From Planctomycetota bacterium (GTDB lineage Bacteria > Planctomycetota > Phycisphaerae > Phycisphaerales > SM1A02): a DNA stretch of 7,410 bases. Of the stretch, positions 1 through 6,635 are shown piece by piece (within the stretch, counting starts at the first letter, position 1; the number at the start of each line of letters is the position of its first letter). Location of the stretch: contig JACNLR010000027.1 in NCBI GenBank assembly GCA_014381385.1, positions 1 through 7,410 of the forward strand, in the 5' to 3' direction. The position numbers were made by a program, and so were the translations under genes. The notes under the pieces were generated by a model. It ran no database searches and was not told where the DNA came from. It was given only the letters and a program-made list of their open reading frames with translations.

Positions 1-7
1 AGGGTGT

Positions 8-1729
8 ATGTACGTGCACGGAGACGCACCTGTTAAATATTTTCATTCTATATTCATCGTAACCCTTCTTGGAATTGGCATCTTAAGCGATGTGCAAGAA
101 GCAGTTGCCCCGCTCGAAGTCCCCCGTGTTGTTATGGATGAATTTGGCACTGTTGACCTTGTCGTGAACGAAACGGAGGTGTCCCAAGTACTAGAGATGC
201 TAGCGATGCAAAGCCGTAAAAATATCATCGCATCCAATAATGTAACCGGAGCTGTTTCTGCGAATTTATATGATGTCACATTCAACGAAGCGCTCGATGC
301 AGTTCTGCGAGTCAATGGATTTGGATATATCGAAGAAGGTAATTTTGTGTATGTATATACACTAGAGGAACTCGATGTCATTGAACAAGCAAGGCGAAAG
401 ACGGAAAGTCGTATTTACGAACTTCAATACCTATCAGCATCGGACGCAGATGAATTTGTAAAGCCCTTGCTTTCAGAAAATGGCAAGGCGGCATTCCGTG
501 GTGATATCGAAAAAGGGTATCAGCCAACATTAAGCGATGGCGGTGGAGACAGTTACGCTTGGACAAGCAAACTTGTTATTAACGATTACCCCGACAACTT
601 AGAGGCAATCGCGTTGCTTTTGACGGAACTCGATACACCGCCGGCTCAAGTCGTTGTAGAGGCGACAATCGTGCAAACAAAAGTTACTGAAGACAATGAA
701 TTTGGTGTCGATTTTACAGCGCTCTCAAATATTCAAATTGGTGGGATAGCAGGTGGGCCACTTTCCGCTGCCCAAAGTGTCATTTCAGGCACTTTTGGAG
801 ATACGAACATTGAAGCGGTGACATCTGGCGTTGGCGGAACTGAGTCGCCGTCTTTTTCAGGTGGATTGAAAGCAGGAATAATCAAAGACCACGTAGGCGC
901 ATTCCTCAAGGTGCTCGATCAAGTCGTAGATACGACTGTGATGGCTCGTCCTCGCATAACTTGCTTGAACAGACAACGAGCAGAAGTGCTCATCGGTACT
1001 CGAGTTGGGTATCTATCGTCAACACAGACCGACACGAGCACAACGCAGACCGTGCAATTTTTGGACACAGGAATTCAACTTGTATTCAGACCCTTCATTT
1101 CACCCGACGGGATGATTCGCATGGAGTTACATCCGAATGTCTCAAATGCAACGCTTCGCACAGATGGAGGACAGTCTATTCCAGATGAGATTACTCAGCA
1201 GGTTATGACTAACGTTCGGTGTCGAGATGGAGAGACTATTATTCTTGGCGGTTTGTTTCGCGAGTCAACTACAATTGGTCGCAACCAAGTCCCGTTTCTC
1301 GGCGACATACCAATCATTGGTGCAGCGTTTCGTGGGCAAGACGATCAAGTGGAGAAAGAGGAAATTATATTTCTCTTGACGCCGAGCATTATTCCAGACG
1401 AGCGACTTTGGGAAGCGGGCAGGGACTCACTTGAAATTGTTGATTCTGTACGGGTAGGTGCAAGAGCTGGTTTGCTACCATTTAGCAAAGATCAGATTAC
1501 AGCAAATTACAATCGTGATGCGCTCGATGCCTACCGAATAGGCGATCTTGACAAAGCACTCTACTGGTCGAATCTTTCACTCGGGAATTCTCAAGCGCAG
1601 CCAGAAATGGTTCGTTTACGAGAGCGCATAACAAACGAAAAAGAGTCCGTTTGGGAACGCGATTTGTTACGTAAACTCATGTTCAGAGAGAACCAAACAG
1701 CTGCTGTTACAGCGGAGAATCTTCAATGA
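8..1729 (+). CDS. Secretin, type II secretion / type IV pilus outer-membrane channel (GspD/PilQ family)
   Basis: Secretins form the ring-shaped outer-membrane channel through which type II secretion substrates or type IV pili pass. The 573-residue product begins with a basic n-region and a hydrophobic stretch (about 11-27) that reads as a signal peptide. An N0/STN-like domain follows at about 48-118, then one N1-type secretin_N domain at about 135-209 (ending LLLTELDTPP), interrupted by a Gly/Ser-rich insert near 164-186. The secretin core spans about 213-462. It contains the phrase MARPRITCLNRQRAEVLIG and the family signature VPFLGDIPIIGAAFR at 428-442, then EEIIFLLTPSII at the end of the core. 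A C-terminal extension (463-573) includes a TPR-like helix pair at about 503-541. Only N0 plus one N1 is nearer PilQ-like than classical GspD layouts, so the subtype is left open. The start is uncertain: the frame is open to the left edge, ATG 8 has AGGG only 3 bases away, and GTG 14 has it at 9 bases. The stop overlaps the next start (ATGA). Confidence 0.95.
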   Translation: MYVHGDAPVKYFHSIFIVTLLGIGILSDVQEAVAPLEVPRVVMDEFGTVDLVVNETEVSQVLEMLAMQSRKNIIASNNVTGAVSANLYDVTFNEALDAVLRVNGFGYIEEGNFVYVYTLEELDVIEQARRKTESRIYELQYLSASDADEFVKPLLSENGKAAFRGDIEKGYQPTLSDGGGDSYAWTSKLVINDYPDNLEAIALLLTELDTPPAQVVVEATIVQTKVTEDNEFGVDFTALSNIQIGGIAGGPLSAAQSVISGTFGDTNIEAVTSGVGGTESPSFSGGLKAGIIKDHVGAFLKVLDQVVDTTVMARPRITCLNRQRAEVLIGTRVGYLSSTQTDTSTTQTVQFLDTGIQLVFRPFISPDGMIRMELHPNVSNATLRTDGGQSIPDEITQQVMTNVRCRDGETIILGGLFRESTTIGRNQVPFLGDIPIIGAAFRGQDDQVEKEEIIFLLTPSIIPDERLWEAGRDSLEIVDSVRVGARAGLLPFSKDQITANYNRDALDAYRIGDLDKALYWSNLSLGNSQAQPEMVRLRERITNEKESVWERDLLRKLMFRENQTAAVTAENLQ

Positions 1730-2937
1730 AACAATTGTATGTCGTCGTGGGCATCCTTCTTATAGCAGGATGTTCTGGTCCAACGAAATCGGGGAAAATA
1801 GCACGGGTAAATGCGCATCAAAGGATGGATGCAGTGAACGCAGATCTTGCTGCGCAGCAGGCTAGACAACAGTTTGAAGTTGGGCAACTTGCCTCTGCAA
1901 TGGAAACGATAGAAGCTGCAATTTCAAGATACGAGGGCAATGCTTCATACCACTTACTCAGGGGAAGGATTCTCGTCGAACAACATCGACTAGATGAAGC
2001 GGGGAGAGCGCTAATCCGTAGCGCAGAACTCGATCCAACAATTGCAGAACCACACTATTTCCTAGGGGTGTTGCATCAAAGGTGGTCTGAAGACGAAGAG
2101 GCTTTTGCTTGTTACAAAAAAGCTATGGAGTGCGATGCAACGCACCCACAATACTTGCTCGCTTCTGCGGAATCCCTCGTTGCGCTTGGCAAACTTGATG
2201 ATGCAATTACACTCCTTCAAGATGCAGGGAAAGAATTTCAACACCAACCGGCAGTCTCTGCATTGCTTGGACATATACACTTGCGAAACGGTAATTCTGT
2301 TGAAGCAGCAAAAAATTTAGCAGACTCAAAATTACTTGGCAATGATGATGTGGAACTCTTAACACTGCTTGCTTCTGCGCAATTTAATGCATGTGATTAC
2401 ACGAATTGCTTGTTTACGCTCGCACAGTTAGAGGAGTGCGAAGAGTTATCCTTTGCTTTTCAACGACTTAAAGGTAAATGTTTATCTGCAACTGGAAGAC
2501 ACATTCAAGGTAGAGATATGTGCTTGAAAGTAACAAGGAAAACGCCAGATGATGCAGATGCCTGGATTGACCTTGGGTACATCGCATGGGAAATGGGTGA
2601 CTACGATCGAGTTGCAGCTTGTGGAAGAATGATCAGTACATTAAAACCCAACTATATGGAAGGACCTCTTTTTGAGGGCATAGTTGCCATGCGCCAAGGG
2701 GACGAGGCCACGGGGCGGATATTACTTGCAAAAGCACAGTCCGATAACACTGTTATTGGTATTGATTTACTGCTTCAAACATACGCGAAAAACGCAAAAT
2801 TACGTGTGGAAACACCAATTACGCAGAATATGACGGCAAATTCGACCGAAGGTGATGCTGAGCAACAACCCGTTGGACTGGTTGAGGGAAGCCAGCCAAT
2901 TGTGGGCGTTACTCAAGATTCCCCTCTTGCCCCTTAG
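1726..2937 (+). CDS. TPR-repeat outer-membrane-type lipoprotein, candidate pilotin/assembly factor for the secretin
   Basis: The N-terminus MKQLYVVVGILLIAGCSG is a lipoprotein signal peptide with lipobox I13-A14-G15-C16, so the mature protein should be lipid-anchored at Cys16; there is no Asp at +2 (it is Ser). From residue 39 to 344 the chain can be cut into nine consecutive 34-residue TPR units with no gap. The consensus Leu/Gly at unit positions 7/8, Ala at 20 or Pro at 32 appear in many of them, most clearly units 2, 3 and 8 (starting at 73, 107 and 277). The last 59 residues are low-complexity and probably disordered. TPRs are protein-binding scaffolds. PilF/PilW-type pilotins that help PilQ secretins assemble are TPR lipoproteins, but shorter, so that role is an inference from position directly after the secretin. 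The start is clear: GGAG at 1714-1717 lies 8 bases before ATG 1726, which overlaps the secretin stop. Confidence 0.88.
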   Translation: MKQLYVVVGILLIAGCSGPTKSGKIARVNAHQRMDAVNADLAAQQARQQFEVGQLASAMETIEAAISRYEGNASYHLLRGRILVEQHRLDEAGRALIRSAELDPTIAEPHYFLGVLHQRWSEDEEAFACYKKAMECDATHPQYLLASAESLVALGKLDDAITLLQDAGKEFQHQPAVSALLGHIHLRNGNSVEAAKNLADSKLLGNDDVELLTLLASAQFNACDYTNCLFTLAQLEECEELSFAFQRLKGKCLSATGRHIQGRDMCLKVTRKTPDDADAWIDLGYIAWEMGDYDRVAACGRMISTLKPNYMEGPLFEGIVAMRQGDEATGRILLAKAQSDNTVIGIDLLLQTYAKNAKLRVETPITQNMTANSTEGDAEQQPVGLVEGSQPIVGVTQDSPLAP

Positions 2938-2949
2938 ACACGTACGTCG

Positions 2950-2971
2950 ACTTGGGCATCAAAACCCAAGT
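2950..2971 (+). promoter_or_regulatory. Hairpin in the only real intergenic gap, abutting the kinase ribosome binding site
   Basis: A perfect 7-bp inverted repeat, ACTTGGG and CCCAAGT, with an 8-base loop (CATCAAAA) fills the middle of the 44-base gap between the TPR lipoprotein and the histidine kinase. The 3' arm ends at 2971 and the AAGG Shine-Dalgarno begins at 2972. There is no T-run after it, so it is not a typical intrinsic terminator. It may protect or separate the two mRNA halves or modulate kinase translation. Function is inferred only. Confidence 0.5.
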
Positions 2972-2975
2972 AAGG
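2972..2975 (+). promoter_or_regulatory. Ribosome binding site that favours the GTG 2982 kinase start
   Basis: AAGG lies 6 bases before GTG 2982. The longer alternative start, TTG 2952, has no Shine-Dalgarno-like bases before it and would put the hairpin inside the coding region. The site therefore decides in favour of the shorter kinase. Confidence 0.55.
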
Positions 2976-2981
2976 CGCCGC

Positions 2982-4241
2982 GTGTTTATAGACCCAGTTT
3001 CAATTTCAATCCTAACGCTCGCAACACTCGCAATAGTGGTGTTGGTTTTCGTTCTATTGAAAAGCAAGGCACGCTTGGCGGCAGCAGTAGCTGCAATGCA
3101 CACAGCAAAAATTGAAGCAGAAGAGGCAACCGGCGCGCTTGACTCTGCAAAAATACATGCTTGCATTGACCGAACACATAGGCGACAAGTAGAAGCAGTT
3201 TTTGATGTACTTCGCGATGCAGTAATCGTTATTGATGCCCACGGCGAGGTGTTGCATGTGAACGATATTGCATCAAGCCTGCTTCAAGTATCAACTTCAG
3301 AAGCTGCTGGTAAACCCCTTGCCGAAGTCATCATAGATCACCAACTTGTAACGACGATTTCAGATGCACGTACGGGACTTCCAAAAGAAGGACGGCAGTA
3401 CGAGCAAGAAATCACACACAACGGCACGACAGTTGCATACGAAGTTCACTTGCAATCAGTTGGACAAAAAGACGATGCAATGCACGCTGTCGTAACTGTT
3501 CTTCGTGATCTCTCACGTGAGCGAGAGATCGCGCGGCTCAAAAGCGATTTTGTTTCAAAAGCAAGCCATGAGTTACGAACGCCACTCTCATCGATATCAG
3601 CATATATCGAAATGCTTATTGACGGGGATGCAAAAGACGAAGGGACTCGCCAAGAATTTTACGAAGTGATATCTACAGAAACACAGCGTTTGCAGCGCAT
3701 GATTGATAACTTGCTTAACATAAGTCGCATCGAAGCAGGTCTGATGCACATCGATCGTTCGCGGGTGAACTTTAAAGAACTCGTCGAGCGTTCTGTTACA
3801 AACATGAAACCTCAAGCAAGTGAAAAGTCACTAGAAATCCATACGCAAATAGCAGATGTAGATCTTTCCGTTATTGGAGACAGTGATATGCTTTATCAAG
3901 TCATAGTCAACTTGCTTTCAAACGCAATTAAATATACACCAGACGGTGGTCGAATTACTATTGCTGCAGATACGGATAACCTTACTCGCAGTCTCCACTT
4001 TTCAGTGTCAGACACAGGCCTTGGGATTGCACCAGATCAAACAGAAAAAGTATTTGATAAATTTTACAGAGTTGAAAATTATCGACACGTTGCAAAGGGT
4101 ACGGGCCTTGGGCTTAACCTTTGCAGGCATATCGTGGACACATTACACGGCGGCCAAATAGGGTTAGAGTCGACTCTTGGTATGGGTTCAAAATTTTGGT
4201 TCTCTATTCCATCCGGTCAGAGGCAACGAAAGGCAGCATGA
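2982..4241 (+). CDS. Membrane sensor histidine kinase with PAS domain (PhoR/VicK-like architecture)
   Basis: This is a 419-residue kinase counted from GTG 2982; TTG 2952 would add 10 residues. One transmembrane segment lies at about 5-26, followed by an Ala/Glu-rich, probably coiled-coil stretch (28-70), a PAS domain at about 70-177, and the kinase core. The H-box is SHELRTPLS with phospho-acceptor His196. The N-box is NLLSNAIKYTP (catalytic Asn314), G1 is DTGLGI (344-349), the F-box is FDKFYRV (358-364) and G2 is GTGLGLNL (373-380). All boxes look intact, so it should autophosphorylate and pass phosphate to a receiver, most likely the one encoded next. There is no extracellular sensor domain: almost nothing precedes the membrane helix. 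Signals should come through the cytoplasmic PAS domain, the membrane, or a partner protein. The C-terminus ends RKAA and its stop overlaps the next start by ATGA. The signal is unknown. Confidence 0.95.
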   Translation: MFIDPVSISILTLATLAIVVLVFVLLKSKARLAAAVAAMHTAKIEAEEATGALDSAKIHACIDRTHRRQVEAVFDVLRDAVIVIDAHGEVLHVNDIASSLLQVSTSEAAGKPLAEVIIDHQLVTTISDARTGLPKEGRQYEQEITHNGTTVAYEVHLQSVGQKDDAMHAVVTVLRDLSREREIARLKSDFVSKASHELRTPLSSISAYIEMLIDGDAKDEGTRQEFYEVISTETQRLQRMIDNLLNISRIEAGLMHIDRSRVNFKELVERSVTNMKPQASEKSLEIHTQIADVDLSVIGDSDMLYQVIVNLLSNAIKYTPDGGRITIAADTDNLTRSLHFSVSDTGLGIAPDQTEKVFDKFYRVENYRHVAKGTGLGLNLCRHIVDTLHGGQIGLESTLGMGSKFWFSIPSGQRQRKAA

Positions 4242-4648
4242 GTACAACACACACCATATTGATAGTGGATGACGAAGCGCATATTTTGCAAGTGTTATCG
4301 TTGAAGTTACGAAATTGCGGGTATTCAATCACAACAGCGGTAGACGGTGAAGACGCACTGCACCATGTGAAAGAGAGTCCTCCAGACCTTGTCATTACAG
4401 ATGTGCAAATGCCTTATATGAACGGTTTAGAATTTGCCCACGCTCTTTCAGACGACCCTGCAACTGCGCATATTCCAGTGGTTGTGCTTACTGCTCGCGG
4501 TCATACATTAGAAACAAGCGACACGGACATTCCAAATGTTCGTAAGGTTTTAAGTAAACCCTTCAGCCCTCGTGGGATAGCAGAACTTTGCGCCACATTA
4601 CTAAAAGATACTCCCAGAAGTAACGCTCAAAATAGAGGTGCAGCATGA
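4238..4648 (+). CDS. Single-domain response regulator (CheY-like receiver)
   Basis: The 136-residue protein is essentially only a receiver domain. It has the acidic pair Asp11/Asp12 (ILIVDDE), phospho-acceptor Asp55 in LVITDVQMP, the switch Thr85 in VVLTARG and the conserved Lys107 in LSKPF. There is no DNA-binding or enzymatic output domain; the last 15 or so residues are a polar tail. It must act by binding another protein, and the HD-GYP protein encoded immediately downstream is the natural candidate. ATG 4238 is chosen because it gives a normal receiver N-terminus and overlaps the kinase stop (ATGA); GAAAGG at 4228-4233 lies 4 bases before it, which is close but usable. A longer reading from TTG 4121 would only add kinase-overlapping residues with no receiver character. 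Confidence 0.95.
   Translation: MSTTHTILIVDDEAHILQVLSLKLRNCGYSITTAVDGEDALHHVKESPPDLVITDVQMPYMNGLEFAHALSDDPATAHIPVVVLTARGHTLETSDTDIPNVRKVLSKPFSPRGIAELCATLLKDTPRSNAQNRGAA
4635..4640 (+). promoter_or_regulatory. Strong ribosome binding site for the HD-GYP gene
   Basis: GAGGTG sits inside the last codons of the response regulator; its GAGG core is 6 bases before ATG 4645. It is the best Shine-Dalgarno sequence in the signalling cassette and supports ATG 4645 as the start. Confidence 0.7.
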
Positions 4649-6297
4649 ACAAGCAACGCGCAACGACGCAAAAAAATATATCTGTCACTCCGCCTCTTTC
4701 AAAATTAGTACGCGATGCTGGTATGGTTTTATTACATTGCGATGTGCATGGAAAACTCGTAACGAAAACGCAAGGAGATTGGCTTACTGATCTGCTCGTC
4801 GCCTCACCTATTGTTCGACTTGCGGTAACTGCAAATTGTGCAAATTGGAACTCTCAGGAATCACCAATTGCCGCTGAAGCGTTTCATGGTGTTTGGTTTG
4901 TGCCTGTGTGCAATCCTGTAACTCGCCGTGGGAGTGGATTTTCGATTGGCGTTTTAGTAACAGAAGCCCTTTGCACCAGCGAATATCTTCATGCACTTTG
5001 TCAAGCCAGTGGTGCAGACACTACGGTAATCAGAGACATGATCCGTTCTCTGAATCCAGTTGCAACGCATGATGTACAGCGAGTTGCTTCTATGTTCCAG
5101 TTCGCTTGGCACGCACAAATGGCGAGCGATAAAAACCAACATACTTCTGAATCTGTTGGACAGGAACTTGCAGATTCGTACGAAGAAATAAACTTGCTCT
5201 ACACAATGACGAGCAACATGAACTCAGTAAATCATCCAAAAAGATTTATTGCTTTAGCATGTGATGAACTTCTTCAAACACTTCCGTACGAGTGGATAGG
5301 AGTGCAACTTCGAGTTGGAGACCGTCTGCCGCGCGTTGGCGATGCGCTCCTAGCAGCTGGAGAAGTTCCAGCTAGTGTTTCTGGTTCTGTGCATGCAATT
5401 GCAAATGACATTGGAAATTCACCAATCGTTTCGCATGGTGAAGATGAAATTGCATCTCGATTCGGAAACGCTACAATTTTGGTACCTATAACGAGCGACG
5501 ATGCGGTGCTTGGCGTGTTAGTGGCGGCCAATAAACAGGGCTTAGACAGCGAAGCGTCTTCTGTAGATATTCAATTACTTGCAGCAACAGCAGCACAACT
5601 CGCTATTTTCATTGAAAATGCTCTTTTATACGAGGATTTGAATGCAACATTCCTCGGTACGCTTGAGGCATTAACCGCTTCGATTGATGCGAAAGATAAG
5701 TACACCTGTGGTCATTCTCAACGGGTGGCATTATTAACAGCACAACTCGCTGAAAAAGCAGGCTTAGATACAGATCAAATCGAACGATGCCGGATTGCTG
5801 GGCTTGTGCACGACATTGGCAAAATCGGTGTGCCAGAGCGAGTTCTGACGAAAAAGGGTGGGCTTACGAACAAGGAATTCGCAGCGATCCAAAAGCACCC
5901 AGAAATTGGGGCTAACATTCTAAAAGACATTCCACAGATGGAAGACATCCTTGGAGGCGTACTACATCACCACGAGCAGTATGCAGGTGGTGGCTATCCG
6001 CACGGTATCGCTGGTGATGAAATCCCGTTTGTCGCCAGGATGATTTCACTCGCGGATACATTTGACGCTATGTCATCAAGCCGAACGTACCGCAACGCGA
6101 TGAATCGAGATTCGGTTCTTGCAGAGATGAGGCGGTCTGTTGGTTCACAGTTTGATCCTGAACTTTCGGAACTCTTTTTCGCTCTTGATTTCTCTTTGTG
6201 GGAACAATTGATGATTACACATCAAGCGGATCGCTCTAATTTGGAGTCTGACCCCAGTGATGACAGTCCCATAACTAGTCAAAGGAAAGCAGCATGA
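4645..6297 (+). CDS. GAF plus HD-GYP cyclic-di-GMP phosphodiesterase
   Basis: HD-GYP enzymes hydrolyse cyclic di-GMP to pGpG or GMP with a two- or three-metal centre. In this 550-residue cytoplasmic protein, residues 1-165 form a region I do not recognise, possibly a divergent sensory domain. A short helical linker (about 170-192) leads to a GAF domain at about 196-326. The HD-GYP domain runs from about 336 to 515. Its metal ligands are visible: His357 (GHSQRV), His389-Asp390 with Lys393 (HDIGKIG), His418 (KHPEIGA), His442-His443 (HHEQY) and Asp471 (LADTFDAM). The GYP motif is present at 450-452, but the usual Asp before it in HHExxDGxGYP is Ala447. Activity is likely but not certain. There is no fused receiver; the receiver is the separate gene just upstream, coupled by an ATGA overlap. 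The C-terminus ends QRKAA and its stop again overlaps the next start. Confidence 0.93.
   Translation: MNKQRATTQKNISVTPPLSKLVRDAGMVLLHCDVHGKLVTKTQGDWLTDLLVASPIVRLAVTANCANWNSQESPIAAEAFHGVWFVPVCNPVTRRGSGFSIGVLVTEALCTSEYLHALCQASGADTTVIRDMIRSLNPVATHDVQRVASMFQFAWHAQMASDKNQHTSESVGQELADSYEEINLLYTMTSNMNSVNHPKRFIALACDELLQTLPYEWIGVQLRVGDRLPRVGDALLAAGEVPASVSGSVHAIANDIGNSPIVSHGEDEIASRFGNATILVPITSDDAVLGVLVAANKQGLDSEASSVDIQLLAATAAQLAIFIENALLYEDLNATFLGTLEALTASIDAKDKYTCGHSQRVALLTAQLAEKAGLDTDQIERCRIAGLVHDIGKIGVPERVLTKKGGLTNKEFAAIQKHPEIGANILKDIPQMEDILGGVLHHHEQYAGGGYPHGIAGDEIPFVARMISLADTFDAMSSSRTYRNAMNRDSVLAEMRRSVGSQFDPELSELFFALDFSLWEQLMITHQADRSNLESDPSDDSPITSQRKAA
6282..6285 (+). promoter_or_regulatory. Ribosome binding site for the STAS gene
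   Basis: AAGG within AAAGGAAA lies 8 bases before ATG 6294, inside the last codons of the HD-GYP gene. It supports the overlapping start. Confidence 0.6.
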
Positions 6298-6629
6298 ATA
6301 TTACAACTGAAAAACATCTCGCAGCAACAGTTTTGTGCATTTCTGGCGATGTGACCGCGGATGATGTTAGTCAATTCCAAAGAAATGTTCGAGAAGAAGT
6401 CGGTCAATTTAGCTCGAACATTATCCTCGATTGTACGGATATGGGAATCATTGACTCGGTCGGGCTTGAGTCGCTGCTTTGGTTATCCGATGAACTGAGT
6501 AAAGCTGGAAACAAACTGCGATTCGCCTCTGTTCCAACCTCTGTCGTGAGAGTTTTCGAGTTTACTCGACTAAATCGAGTATTTGCTATGCACGAATCAA
6601 TAGAGCAAGCAGCACGGAGTTTCGCCTAA
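6294..6629 (+). CDS. Single-domain STAS protein (anti-sigma-factor-antagonist fold)
   Basis: The whole 111-residue protein matches one STAS domain: an opening strand pair (TVLCISGDV), a central strand NIILDCTDMGIIDSVGL, then the helix LESLLWLSDELSKAG and the strand LRFASV. STAS proteins of the SpoIIAA type bind an anti-sigma kinase and are switched by phosphorylation of the second Ser in a DSSG-like motif. Here the motif is D54-S55-V56-G57, so that Ser is replaced by Val. Either adjacent Ser55 is used or the protein is a constitutive binding module or scaffold. No SpoIIAB/RsbW-like kinase and no sigma factor is encoded in the window. Position between a c-di-GMP phosphodiesterase and a secretion ATPase suggests a role in controlling that machinery (inference). 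The start at ATG 6294 overlaps the previous stop; the next gene begins 6 bases after its stop. Confidence 0.9.
   Translation: MNITTEKHLAATVLCISGDVTADDVSQFQRNVREEVGQFSSNIILDCTDMGIIDSVGLESLLWLSDELSKAGNKLRFASVPTSVVRVFEFTRLNRVFAMHESIEQAARSFA
6556..6581 (+). repeat. Overlapping inverted repeats able to form two alternative hairpins
   Basis: TACTCGA (6563-6569) and TCGAGTA (6575-6581) form a perfect 7-bp stem with a 5-base loop. The left arm can instead pair with TCGAG at 6556-6560 through CTCGA (6565-6569), giving a 5-bp stem with a 4-base loop. The element lies in the last third of the STAS gene, 55 bases before the ATPase start. It may be a coincidence of codon choice. Confidence 0.35.
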
Positions 6630-6635
6630 ACAACT

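Noticed and set aside
43..381. Antisense 112-codon open frame over the secretin gene
   Set aside because: Low-complexity Ser/Thr-rich product, no family resemblance, fully opposite a clear secretin domain; a shadow of the real frame.
2950..2971. Hairpin as an intrinsic transcription terminator
   Set aside because: Short stem, no following T-run, and the next gene's ribosome binding site comes immediately after.
2952..2981. TTG 2952 as kinase start
   Set aside because: No Shine-Dalgarno before it and the codon lies in the 5' arm of the hairpin; GTG 2982 has AAGG at 6 bases. Not fully excluded.
2852..3166. Overlapping open frames on both strands around the TPR/kinase junction
   Set aside because: They cross two well-supported genes, have no recognisable domains and look like frame shadows.
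4121..4237. Longer response regulator starting at TTG 4121
   Set aside because: The extra 39 residues overlap the kinase catalytic core, have no receiver character, and a coupled ATG with a ribosome binding site exists at 4238.
6294..6629. STAS protein as part of a sigma-factor partner-switching module
   Set aside because: No anti-sigma kinase, PP2C phosphatase or sigma factor in the window, and the phospho-acceptor position is Val.
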